Shown here: positions 43,309 to 51,607 of the stretch, piece after piece
How the letters are laid out: each line of letters opens with the position of its first letter
Position numbering within the stretch: the stretch's first letter is position 1
Origin: Natronomonas marina
Lineage (GTDB): Archaea; Halobacteriota; Halobacteria; Halobacteriales; Haloarculaceae
Direction: 5' to 3'
Assembly: GCF_024298905.1 (NCBI RefSeq)
Contig: NZ_CP101154.1
Span: 2,852,001-2,916,000 of the forward strand
Length of the DNA stretch: 64,000 bases
Notes under the pieces: generated by a model
Seen by the model: only the letters and a program-made list of their open reading frames with translations
The model's database searches: none
Told to the model about the DNA's origin: nothing
Position numbers and translations under genes: made by a program

Positions 43309-44439
43309 ATGCAGGGTCGCACCGAAGAGCAACGTATGCTCGTCGATTCGCTGGAGGAACTGGCCGAAAACGAGTTCGCGGAACGGGCGTTCGACTGGGA
43401 GGGGGAGATCCCCCTCGAGAACGTGGACGTGCTGGCCGACCGGGGGTTCTTCGGGATCAACATCTCCGAGGAGTACGGCGGCGGGGGGATGACCGAGTTC
43501 GAATCCATCCTCGCCATCGAAGCGATCGGTCGGATCTGCCCCGACACCGCGCACTACTACTCCCAGCAGGAACTGCTGGGGCCGCGAGCCCTCGAGATGT
43601 TCGGCACCGAAACGGCCAAGGAGGAGTACCTCCCGCCGGTGACCGCGGGCGAAGACGGGATCGCCATCGCCATCTCCGAACCCGAGGCGGGATCGGACGT
43701 GAAAGCCATGAACACGACCGTCGAGGACAACGGCGACGGGACGCTGGTCGTCGACGGCGAGAAGACCTGGGTGAGCCTCTTCCCGGAGTGTAGCACCGCC
43801 GTGACGTGGGTGAAGTACCCCGAGGGGCTCGGGACGATCCTGTTGCCCCTGGATGCGCCTGGCATCGAGGTCCAGAACCACTACGTGAACATGGTCGGTC
43901 ACACCCAGACGCACTTCGTCATCGACGAGGTCACCGTTCCCGAGACGAACGTGCTGACCCGCGGCCGCGAGGCCTTCGACGAACAGCTGAAGGCGCTCAA
44001 CTGGGAGCGGCTCTCGGTCGGTGCCCTCTCGAACGGTATCGCGCTGTGTGCGCTCGACAAGGCCCTCGACTACGCCGACCAGCGCTCGCAGTTCGGACGC
44101 GATATCGGGGAGTTCCAGGGGATACAGTGGAAGCTCGCCGACATGGCGACGAAGATCGAGACCTCCCGGGCGCTGGTCTACGAGTCCGGGCGTCAGGCGC
44201 TCGAGGCGGGGCGCGTCCCCGACCCGATGCGTAGCTCCATCGTCAAACTGTACTCGCCGAACGTCGCCCAGGAGGTCATCGACGAGTCGCTACAGATCCA
44301 CGGCGGCAACGGCTACCAGCAGGGTCACCCCCTGGAGTACCTCTACAGGCTGGTCCGCGGGTACCGGATCGGCGGCGGGACCGACGAGATCCAGCGCAAC
44401 ACCATCGCAAAGCTGCTGCAGGAGGGCGGCGGGCTCTGA
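43309..44439 (+). CDS. Acyl-CoA dehydrogenase (alternate catalytic base)
   Basis: A 376-residue acyl-CoA dehydrogenase. ADRGFFGINISEEYGGGGM and AIAISEPEAGSDVKAM are the usual FAD-binding motifs. The C-terminal catalytic position reads IGGGTDEIQRN (Gly356 where MCAD has Glu), while helix G has LNWERLSVG (Glu233), the IVD/LCAD arrangement. It acts with ETF. TATA box 29 nt upstream. A perfect 14-bp palindrome follows its stop. Confidence 0.9.
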   Translation: MQGRTEEQRMLVDSLEELAENEFAERAFDWEGEIPLENVDVLADRGFFGINISEEYGGGGMTEFESILAIEAIGRICPDTAHYYSQQELLGPRALEMFGTETAKEEYLPPVTAGEDGIAIAISEPEAGSDVKAMNTTVEDNGDGTLVVDGEKTWVSLFPECSTAVTWVKYPEGLGTILLPLDAPGIEVQNHYVNMVGHTQTHFVIDEVTVPETNVLTRGREAFDEQLKALNWERLSVGALSNGIALCALDKALDYADQRSQFGRDIGEFQGIQWKLADMATKIETSRALVYESGRQALEAGRVPDPMRSSIVKLYSPNVAQEVIDESLQIHGGNGYQQGHPLEYLYRLVRGYRIGGGTDEIQRNTIAKLLQEGGGL

Positions 44440-44443
44440 GCGA

Positions 44444-44457
44444 CCGGCGATCGCCGG
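44444..44457. repeat. Perfect 14-bp palindrome after dehydrogenase gene
   Basis: CCGGCGATCGCCGG, 4 nt after the stop of the acyl-CoA dehydrogenase. With high GC it may be chance; no U-tract follows. Confidence 0.35.
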
Positions 44458-44538
44458 GTATCGACCCTCCCGTTTCGGTGTGGGCCGAACGGCGGCCTCC
44501 CGCGGGGAACGAAAGAGACCACGAAAGCGGGGAGACGG

Positions 44539-45510
44539 ATGCGAACGATCAAGCTCGGAAACGACGAATTCGAGGGGGAGAACAACGCCTATCTCCTGTC
44601 TACGGGTGACGAGCGGGTCCTCGTCGACACGGGCATAGACAGGGCGACCGTCAGACGGGACCTCGAGGGCGGCCTCGAGAGCGCCGGGTGCGGGATCGAG
44701 GACATCGACGCCGTCGTACTGACTCACTGGCACTACGACCACGCCGGTCTCGCCGGCGTCGTCCAGAAGGCAAGCGGGGCGACGGTCTACAGCCACGAGG
44801 TCGACGCGCCGTTGATCCGGCAAGAACGCGAAGCAATGACCGACTTCAGGACCCGTCAGTTCCGACGCTTCCACGAGTGGGGCATGCCCGAGCGGGCCAT
44901 CGGGCGGCTCAGGCGGCTGTTCGAGGAGGAAAGCCCCGAGGTGTCGGGGACGCCGCCGGTCGTCGACACCGTGTCGGACGGCGATCGGTTGCAGTTCGGC
45001 GAAATGACGCTGGAGGCGATCCACACTCCGGGCCACACCGCGGGCCACTGCTGTTTCGCCCTGGAGGGGGCCGGCGATACGGAAGCGTTCGTCGGTGACG
45101 CGTTGCTCCCGGTCTACACACCGAACGTCGGCGGGGGCGACGGCCGTCTGGACCGTCCGCTGAAACGATACCTCGAAACGCTCACCTTGCTCGCTGAGCG
45201 GGGATTCACACGCGTCCACCCCGGCCATCGGGGCGTCGTCGAAGCGCCCGCCGAACGCGCCCGCGAGATCCGCGACCACCACCGGACACGGATCGAGCGG
45301 GTGATAACCGTCCTCGAGGAGCACGGGCCGGCCGACGCCTGGACGGTCAGCGATCACCTCTTCGGTTCGCTGGAGGGGATTCACCTCCTCGAGGGGCCCG
45401 GCGAGGCCTTCGCCCACCTGGAGCACCTCCGCCAGTACGGGATCGTCGAGGACCGGGACGGGACCTACCACCTTCTGGAGGACGATCCCGACGTCGAGTC
45501 GCTGGTCTGA
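44539..45510 (+). CDS. Metallo-beta-lactamase fold hydrolase
   Basis: A 323-residue MBL-fold protein. The metal motif THWHYDHAG (62-70) and the further zinc ligands in HTPGHTAGH and VGDALLP (Asp) are present. The C-terminal segment from about residue 240 (RTRIERVITVLEEHGPADAWTVSDHLF) looks like the winged-helix tail of LACTB2-like thioesterase/nuclease members. Likely a thioester or other ester hydrolase. No TATA element is obvious. Confidence 0.85.
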   Translation: MRTIKLGNDEFEGENNAYLLSTGDERVLVDTGIDRATVRRDLEGGLESAGCGIEDIDAVVLTHWHYDHAGLAGVVQKASGATVYSHEVDAPLIRQEREAMTDFRTRQFRRFHEWGMPERAIGRLRRLFEEESPEVSGTPPVVDTVSDGDRLQFGEMTLEAIHTPGHTAGHCCFALEGAGDTEAFVGDALLPVYTPNVGGGDGRLDRPLKRYLETLTLLAERGFTRVHPGHRGVVEAPAERAREIRDHHRTRIERVITVLEEHGPADAWTVSDHLFGSLEGIHLLEGPGEAFAHLEHLRQYGIVEDRDGTYHLLEDDPDVESLV

Positions 45511-45570
45511 ACTCCGCTGCCGCGTGGCGTCGGCGTTCGCGTCGGAGCGGAAACCACGAATCGGTTGGAT

Positions 45571-45578
45571 TTTTACTA
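45571..45578 (+). promoter_or_regulatory. TATA element of hyuA gene
   Basis: ttttacta, centred 31 nt before the ATG at 45605. Confidence 0.5.
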
Positions 45579-45604
45579 TCGGACCTTATCTGTGAATTCA
45601 TAGC

Positions 45605-47683
45605 ATGCTACGGCTTGGCATAGACATCGGTGGTACGTTCACCGACTTCACGCTGATAGACCCCTCGACCGACGAGGCCACGATCGACAAGGAGCCGACG
45701 ACGGAAGCCCAACCGGAACGGGGTGCGCTGCGGGGAGCGAAACGCATCCTCTCGGAGAACGACGCCCGGTTCGAGGACCTCGAGTCCGTGCTTCACGGAA
45801 CGACGCTCGTGTCGAACACCGTCATCGAACGGACGGGGGCGAAAACGGGGCTGCTCGCTACCGCCGGCACCCGGGATTCGCTGGAGCTTCGTACGGGGCT
45901 CCGGTACGACATGTCCGACTGGAAGATCACGTATCCGGAGCCGCTGGTCCCCCGGCACCGTCGCCTCGAGGTGGACGAACGGATCGACGCCGCCGGGAAC
46001 GTCGTCGAGTCGATCGACCGGGAGGCGGTGTACGAACGGGTCTCGACCCTCGTGGAGGACCACGGCGTCGACGCCATCGCCGTCTCGTTTCTCCACTCGT
46101 ACCTCTCGGGGGAGCACGAACGTGCCGTCGCGGAGGTCGTCGAGGAGCACTACCCCGACGTACACGTTTCGCTGTCCTCGGAGGTGGCTCCCGTCGTCGG
46201 CGAGTACCTCCGGACCTCGACGACGGTGCTGAACGCCTACGTCGCACCGGTCGTCGAAAACTACGTCGAGACGCTGGAGAGCGACCTCCGGACCGAAGGG
46301 TTCGACGGGAACCTCTACATGATGACCTCGACGGGCGGGGTCGTGGGGACGGCGGTCGCAACCGCCGAACCCGTCAGGCTGATCGAGTCCGGGCCGGCGG
46401 CGGGCGTCCTCGCGAGCAAGTTCTACGCCCGGGAGTACGGCTGGGACGACGTCTTCTCGTTCGACATGGGCGGGACGACCGCGAAGGGATCCGCCGTACA
46501 GGACGACGAGGTGCTGATAAACTACCAGGACGACGTCGCCCGCGAATACCGCTTCGAGGAGGGCAGCGGCTACCACGTCGTCTCCCCGCTGATCGACCTC
46601 ACGGAGATCGGCGCCGGCGGCGGGAGCATCGCCAGCGTCACCGAACACGGCACCATCGAGGTCGGTCCCGAGAGCGCGGGCGCCGAGCCCGGCCCGGTCT
46701 GTTACGACCAGGGCGGAACCGAACCGACGGTTACGGACGCACTGCTGTTGCTCGGCTATCTCAACCCCGAGAACTTCCTGGGCGGTCGGATCGACCTCGC
46801 CGAGGGAAAGGCCGAAGAGGTCTTTTCGGATCGACTCGCCGATCCGCTCGACATCTCCGTGCCCGAAGCGGCGTGGCACGTCTACGACCTGGTGAGCACG
46901 AACATGGCGTCGGCCTTCCGCCGGTACACCTCCAGCAGGGGGATCGACATCAGCGGTCTCCGGATGGTGGCGACCGGGGGGGCAGGGCCGACCCACGCCC
47001 ACCGGATCGCCGACGCGATCGGTATCGACGAGATCGTCTGTCCGTACGGTGCCGGCGTCGGGTCGTCGATCGGGCTGACCGAAGCGCCGAAGCTCTACGA
47101 GGCGAGTTCGAGTCGGCACGGCGTGGTGGCCGCGCTGGACGCCGAAACGATCCGAGCGGAGTTCCGCGCGCTACGCGAGGAGGCCGAGGCGGCGCTGGCG
47201 AAGACCAACGCCGACATCGACGACACCGAGACCTCGATCAGTATGGATATGCGACACGTCCAGCAGGGCTACGAGATAAAGGTCCCGTTCCCGGAGCACG
47301 ACCTCGAGGAAGTAACGCCCGAGATCGCCAGCGAGCGGTTCGCCGAGGTGTACCGCGAGCAGTTCAACCGCGACGTGCTCGATCACCCGATCGAGGTGCG
47401 GAACTACCACCTCCAGCTGTCGGAACCGACCGAGGCCGGCCTCCCGAAGCTGACGGGGGTGGGGGGATCGACCCCCTCCCCCAGTGACCGCGAGATGTAC
47501 TTCCAGCGAACCGGGCGACTCGAGGCGCCCGTCCACGCGTGGAACGACCTCGATGCCGGCGAGCGGATCGACGGACCGGTGGTGGTGGAGGCGACCGAGA
47601 CGACCGCCGTCGTCGGCCCGGATTCGACGCTCGAAGTGAAACCCGGCAAGGACCTCCTCATCGATACAGGTGATTCCCGATGA
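45605..47683 (+). CDS. hyuA: HyuA: hydantoinase/oxoprolinase family ATPase subunit
   Basis: A 692-residue HyuA. Phosphate loop LRLGIDIGGTFTDFTLI (residues 2-18), HGTTLVSNTVIER, and the second site SFDMGGTTAKGS are intact, with IGAGGGSIASVTEHGTIEVGPESAGAEPGPVCYD. Its stop overlaps the hyuB start (ATGA at 47680-47683). The substrate could be a cyclic amide or a ketone; the sequence does not decide. First gene of a two-gene operon. Confidence 0.9.
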   Translation: MLRLGIDIGGTFTDFTLIDPSTDEATIDKEPTTEAQPERGALRGAKRILSENDARFEDLESVLHGTTLVSNTVIERTGAKTGLLATAGTRDSLELRTGLRYDMSDWKITYPEPLVPRHRRLEVDERIDAAGNVVESIDREAVYERVSTLVEDHGVDAIAVSFLHSYLSGEHERAVAEVVEEHYPDVHVSLSSEVAPVVGEYLRTSTTVLNAYVAPVVENYVETLESDLRTEGFDGNLYMMTSTGGVVGTAVATAEPVRLIESGPAAGVLASKFYAREYGWDDVFSFDMGGTTAKGSAVQDDEVLINYQDDVAREYRFEEGSGYHVVSPLIDLTEIGAGGGSIASVTEHGTIEVGPESAGAEPGPVCYDQGGTEPTVTDALLLLGYLNPENFLGGRIDLAEGKAEEVFSDRLADPLDISVPEAAWHVYDLVSTNMASAFRRYTSSRGIDISGLRMVATGGAGPTHAHRIADAIGIDEIVCPYGAGVGSSIGLTEAPKLYEASSSRHGVVAALDAETIRAEFRALREEAEAALAKTNADIDDTETSISMDMRHVQQGYEIKVPFPEHDLEEVTPEIASERFAEVYREQFNRDVLDHPIEVRNYHLQLSEPTEAGLPKLTGVGGSTPSPSDREMYFQRTGRLEAPVHAWNDLDAGERIDGPVVVEATETTAVVGPDSTLEVKPGKDLLIDTGDSR

Positions 47684-49359
47684 ACGACCGACCGACCGAC
47701 GATCGACCCGGCGTGAGCAGCCTCGAGAAGGAAATAATCGGAACGCGTCTGCAGACGGCCGCCGAGGAGATATGGGACGCGACCACGCGACTCGCCTTCT
47801 CGATAGCGATGCGGGACATGAAGGACGCCTCGACGAGCGTGATGACGCCGGACGGGACGGCCATCGGCTGGTCACAGCGGAACGTGCCCGCGCTCTCGGG
47901 GAACGTCTCGCGGACGACGCGGATCATCCTCGAAGAGCACATCCCGCCCGAGGACATCGACCCCGGCGACGTGATCGTCACCAACGATCCGTGGATCGGG
48001 AGCGGGCACCTGCCGGACATGAGCGTGATCACGCCCATCTTCCACGACGGCGAACTCGCCGGCTTCGCGGGGACGACCGGACACCTCCAGGACATCGGCG
48101 GGAGCCCCGGCGGCTGGTCGACCGATTCGACGCAGTTCTACTCCGAGGGCGTGCTGGTCCCGCCGACCAAGCTCTACGAGCGCGGCGAGCGCAACGACGC
48201 GGTCGAGACCATGATTCGCGGGAACGTTCGGATTCCGGACACGGTCATGGGGGACATCGAGGCGATGCGCTCGGGCAACGCCGTCGGTGCCGAGCGGATC
48301 CGCGAGACCGTCGAGGAGGCCAGCGTCGACGCCTTCGTCGAGGTGACCGAAGAACACCTCCAGCGATCCGAGGAACGCCTGCGGAACAGGATCCGCGAAC
48401 TCGACGACGGGACGGAATCCGGCGAGATATCGTTCTCACTTGCGGGACACGACCTGATCTTCGAGGTCGACCTCACGGTCGACGGGAGCGATATCGTCGT
48501 CGATACGACCGGCTCCTCCGAGCAGGTCGAAGCCGGCATCAACATCCCCTTCACGAACACGCGGTCCGTCACCGAGTACGTCGTCACCAGCATGCTGATC
48601 GGCTCCGACGTGGCCAAGACAGAGGGCGTGTTCGAACCGATCGAGATCGTCGCCCCCGAGGGATCGATCCTCAACTGCGAACGCCCGTTCCCGACGCTGT
48701 CCCGACACGTCACGTTCGGGCGCTACGAGGCGTTGCTGATGAAGTTGCTGGGACGGTTCGTCCCGGACCAGGCCATCAGCGAGTTCGGCGGCGTCCACGT
48801 CAACACGTTCACGGGCGTCGACGAGAACGGACAGGAGTTCGTCTCGCTGTTCCCGCTTGCGTCCGACATCCCGCCGAGCAAGGGGAAGGACGGTGAACCG
48901 GGCGTCTTCTTCCCGTACGGCGGCCGGTGGGTCCCGATCGAGGTCTTCGAGCAGTACTGCCCGGTGCGGGTCGAACGGAACACGTTCGCGCCGGACACGG
49001 AGGGTGCCGGCGAGTACCGCTCGGCCCCTGCGGTGGAGTTTTCGGTCCACAACCCCTCCGACGTGACGGTCGTCATCGTCTCCGTCGCCGAGAACGCCGA
49101 TCACAACCCGGCCGGGTTCGAGGGTGGCCTCGAGGGGAAAACCGACACCGTGTCCTCCTCCGTCGAGGGGAGAGACGTCCCAGTCGACGGTCGGATCGAA
49201 CTCGAGCCCGGCGAGACGCTCACGTTCAGCCCCGCCTCCTCGGGGGGATACGGGGACCCCGAGAACCGCGACGAGGACCTGATCGAGCGGGACGTTCGCT
49301 ACGGCTACATCACCGAAGAGCGGGCCCGGGAGGTGTACGGACACGAAACCGACGAGTAG
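47680..49359 (+). CDS. hyuB: HyuB: hydantoinase B/oxoprolinase subunit
   Basis: A 559-residue HyuB. Family features include FSIAMRDMKDASTSVMTPDGTAIG, GDVIVTNDPWIGSGHLPDMSVITPIF, and the C-terminal SSGGYGDPENRDEDLIERDVRYGYITEERAREVYG. No zinc ribbon is seen at the C-terminus, unlike the following gene. It is convergent with the next HyuB, 25 bp apart. Confidence 0.9.
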   Translation: MNDRPTDDRPGVSSLEKEIIGTRLQTAAEEIWDATTRLAFSIAMRDMKDASTSVMTPDGTAIGWSQRNVPALSGNVSRTTRIILEEHIPPEDIDPGDVIVTNDPWIGSGHLPDMSVITPIFHDGELAGFAGTTGHLQDIGGSPGGWSTDSTQFYSEGVLVPPTKLYERGERNDAVETMIRGNVRIPDTVMGDIEAMRSGNAVGAERIRETVEEASVDAFVEVTEEHLQRSEERLRNRIRELDDGTESGEISFSLAGHDLIFEVDLTVDGSDIVVDTTGSSEQVEAGINIPFTNTRSVTEYVVTSMLIGSDVAKTEGVFEPIEIVAPEGSILNCERPFPTLSRHVTFGRYEALLMKLLGRFVPDQAISEFGGVHVNTFTGVDENGQEFVSLFPLASDIPPSKGKDGEPGVFFPYGGRWVPIEVFEQYCPVRVERNTFAPDTEGAGEYRSAPAVEFSVHNPSDVTVVIVSVAENADHNPAGFEGGLEGKTDTVSSSVEGRDVPVDGRIELEPGETLTFSPASSGGYGDPENRDEDLIERDVRYGYITEERAREVYGHETDE

Positions 49360-49384
49360 CGTGCCGTTCCGGCAGGAAAGCCAC

Positions 49385-51604
49385 CTACTCGACGACGACG
49401 TCGACCTGAAGCATCACGCCACACCCCGGACAGGCGTGTTCCCGGAGCCGGACGTCCGGTTCCTCCTCCCGTTCCTGAACGAACAGCGACAGCTCTTCGT
49501 ACCGCTCCTCGATCGGCGAGTCGTTCGTGGCAGTGTACGCGAGCCACTCCTCGTCGTCGGGCCCGCCGTAGGGCGCGAACACCTCCTCGCACTCCGAACA
49601 CTGGAGGTACGCGTCCTCGACGACGTCCACGTAGCGGTGGAACTCTGTCCGGGCGGAGACCGACGCGGGTTCGTCCGCCAGCGTCCGGTCGGCCCCCCAC
49701 GAGGTTCGTTCGTCGCGCATCGCCCGGCGCCGTTCGCGGGACTGCTCCTCGTCGACCCGGCCGTCCGAGACGACGACCCCGTAGGTGTTCTCGGCCTGCG
49801 CTTCGGAGACGTACCCGTCACGGAGGTCGGAGGCGACCCGATCGAGGTCCCGCTCGAGCGGATCACCGAGCCCGCTGCCGCCGCCGAGCCGGTTGGCGAA
49901 CACCGTGTCGGCGTCGATCGGGATACCGACGTCCTTGGCGGGAAGCTGCTCGTGTTCGCCGCCGAGGTCCGCGAGGTCGTCGGGGAGTTCGTTCCGGTCG
50001 AGAGCCGCCCGCACGTTCGATCCCTGCACGGTTTCGAAGACTGTCGTTCCCGGCGGATAGCCGCCCATGAGACCCTCGGTTGGTACCTGTGTAGTCGCCG
50101 ACGTGACGGTCTCTTTGCCCTGTTCGGACCCGTGCAGCAGCCACGCGTACTCGATGCCCTGGCCGCCCCGGTACTCGCCGGGACCGCTCGAGTTGCGGTT
50201 GAGCCGCCGCCACAGGTAGAGAACCGGATGGTCGGCCTCGTTCGTCTCGATGTTCGGGATGCCCGCGTTGATCTGCGTGCTCGATGCGCCGCCGGAGTCC
50301 TGTCCATCGTGGACCGCAGTCGCACCGCCACCGGCACCACCCCCGTGCATGTCTAGGAAGACATCCGGTTCGCCGAACTGGTTCATCCCGAAATAAATCG
50401 CCGCGGGGAACGTCTCGTGGAACGGCGCGCAGGCGTGCTCGCGGACGAACTCGCTGTCCGACTGCCGCATCACGCGAGCGATCAGGTTGTGGACCGCTGC
50501 GAGCACGGCGAGCCCCGTCTCCATGTGCCCGGACGACGTCGGCGCCGGCTCTACCGGGTTCGTGATCGTTCCCTCGGGGGCCTCGATCTCGAACGGCTCG
50601 AACATCCCCTCGGTGACGGGGACCTCCGGGGCGAGCTGGTTCGCGATGGGCGTGAACGCGGTTCCCGTGGTGGCGCCGATCCCCGCGTTGATGAACCCGG
50701 GGGCCTGCTCGTCCGAGCCCGAAAAGTCGATCGTCAGCTCGTCGCCGTCGACGGTCAACGTCGCATCGACCTCGTACAGTTCGTTCTCGTGACCGTCGTG
50801 CTCGACGTACTCGGTGTTGCGGTAGGTGCCGTCGGGGAGTTCCTCGATCCGCTTGCGCAGCGCCTGCTCGCTCAGTCGCTTGTTCACATCCAGGTAGTGT
50901 TCGAACGTCTCGAGCCCGAACTCCGCGATGGTGTCCGTCAGTCGCTCCTCACACCGGTTGTTGGCCGCTATCAGCGCGCGGATGTCGTTGAACACCCGGA
51001 TCGGGATTCGAACGTTGGTCGTAATCGTCCGCTGGATGTCCTCGCGAATCTCGCCGTCCTCGACGATCTTGACGCCTGGCCACCGGATGGCCTCGGCGTA
51101 CGTCTCTTCAGCCTGCGGAGCGAAACCCCCCGGAGCGACGCCGCCGATGTCCAGGAGGTGTGACTCGGCCCAGCACCAGGCGACGAGTTCGTCCTCGTGG
51201 AAGATCGGTTTGACGATGCCGGTGTCCGGCTGGTGGGCGACACCCGTCCGGAACGGGTCGTTGCAGATGTACTGATCGCCAGGCTGAACGTCGTCCTGGT
51301 TCTCTATGATGTACTCGACCGCTAGCCGTGCGGGAGCGGCGTGCTCCATCAGGTACCCGGAGTAGCCGATGATCTCGCCGTCCGCGTCGGCCACGAACGT
51401 CGAGAAGTCCATCGACTCGGTGATGACCGGGTTCCCCGACGTCTGTATCATCACGGTCCCCATCTCGTTGGCGATGTTGTACAGCCGACTGCGGAGGATC
51501 TCGGCGAGAACCGGATCGTACTCCTCGTCTATGGATATCGATTCGCCCGCGGTGCCGCCGTGACTCGTGCTCCGGGTCGTACCGGATCGTGGTGTCTTGC
51601 TCAT
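49385..51604 (-). CDS. hyuB: HyuB fused to an acetone-carboxylase-gamma-like zinc ribbon
   Basis: A 739-residue protein. Residues about 1-640 are HyuB (DGDQYICNDPFRTGVAHQPDTG-like core, GGAGGGATAVHDGQDSGGASSTQ), then a C-terminal segment 666-739 with Cys669, Cys672, Cys725 and Cys728. LREHACPGCGVMLQVDVVVE resembles the acetone carboxylase gamma end (LREYYCPSCGTQLEVE). Acetone and acetophenone carboxylases are HyuA/HyuB-type with a separate gamma subunit; here it is fused. A strong Shine-Dalgarno (GGAGGT, 51612-51617) precedes the ATG, and the HyuA stop lies 3 nt away. Confidence 0.88.
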   Translation of the reverse strand: MSKTPRSGTTRSTSHGGTAGESISIDEEYDPVLAEILRSRLYNIANEMGTVMIQTSGNPVITESMDFSTFVADADGEIIGYSGYLMEHAAPARLAVEYIIENQDDVQPGDQYICNDPFRTGVAHQPDTGIVKPIFHEDELVAWCWAESHLLDIGGVAPGGFAPQAEETYAEAIRWPGVKIVEDGEIREDIQRTITTNVRIPIRVFNDIRALIAANNRCEERLTDTIAEFGLETFEHYLDVNKRLSEQALRKRIEELPDGTYRNTEYVEHDGHENELYEVDATLTVDGDELTIDFSGSDEQAPGFINAGIGATTGTAFTPIANQLAPEVPVTEGMFEPFEIEAPEGTITNPVEPAPTSSGHMETGLAVLAAVHNLIARVMRQSDSEFVREHACAPFHETFPAAIYFGMNQFGEPDVFLDMHGGGAGGGATAVHDGQDSGGASSTQINAGIPNIETNEADHPVLYLWRRLNRNSSGPGEYRGGQGIEYAWLLHGSEQGKETVTSATTQVPTEGLMGGYPPGTTVFETVQGSNVRAALDRNELPDDLADLGGEHEQLPAKDVGIPIDADTVFANRLGGGSGLGDPLERDLDRVASDLRDGYVSEAQAENTYGVVVSDGRVDEEQSRERRRAMRDERTSWGADRTLADEPASVSARTEFHRYVDVVEDAYLQCSECEEVFAPYGGPDDEEWLAYTATNDSPIEERYEELSLFVQEREEEPDVRLREHACPGCGVMLQVDVVVE

Positions 51605-51607
51605 TGG

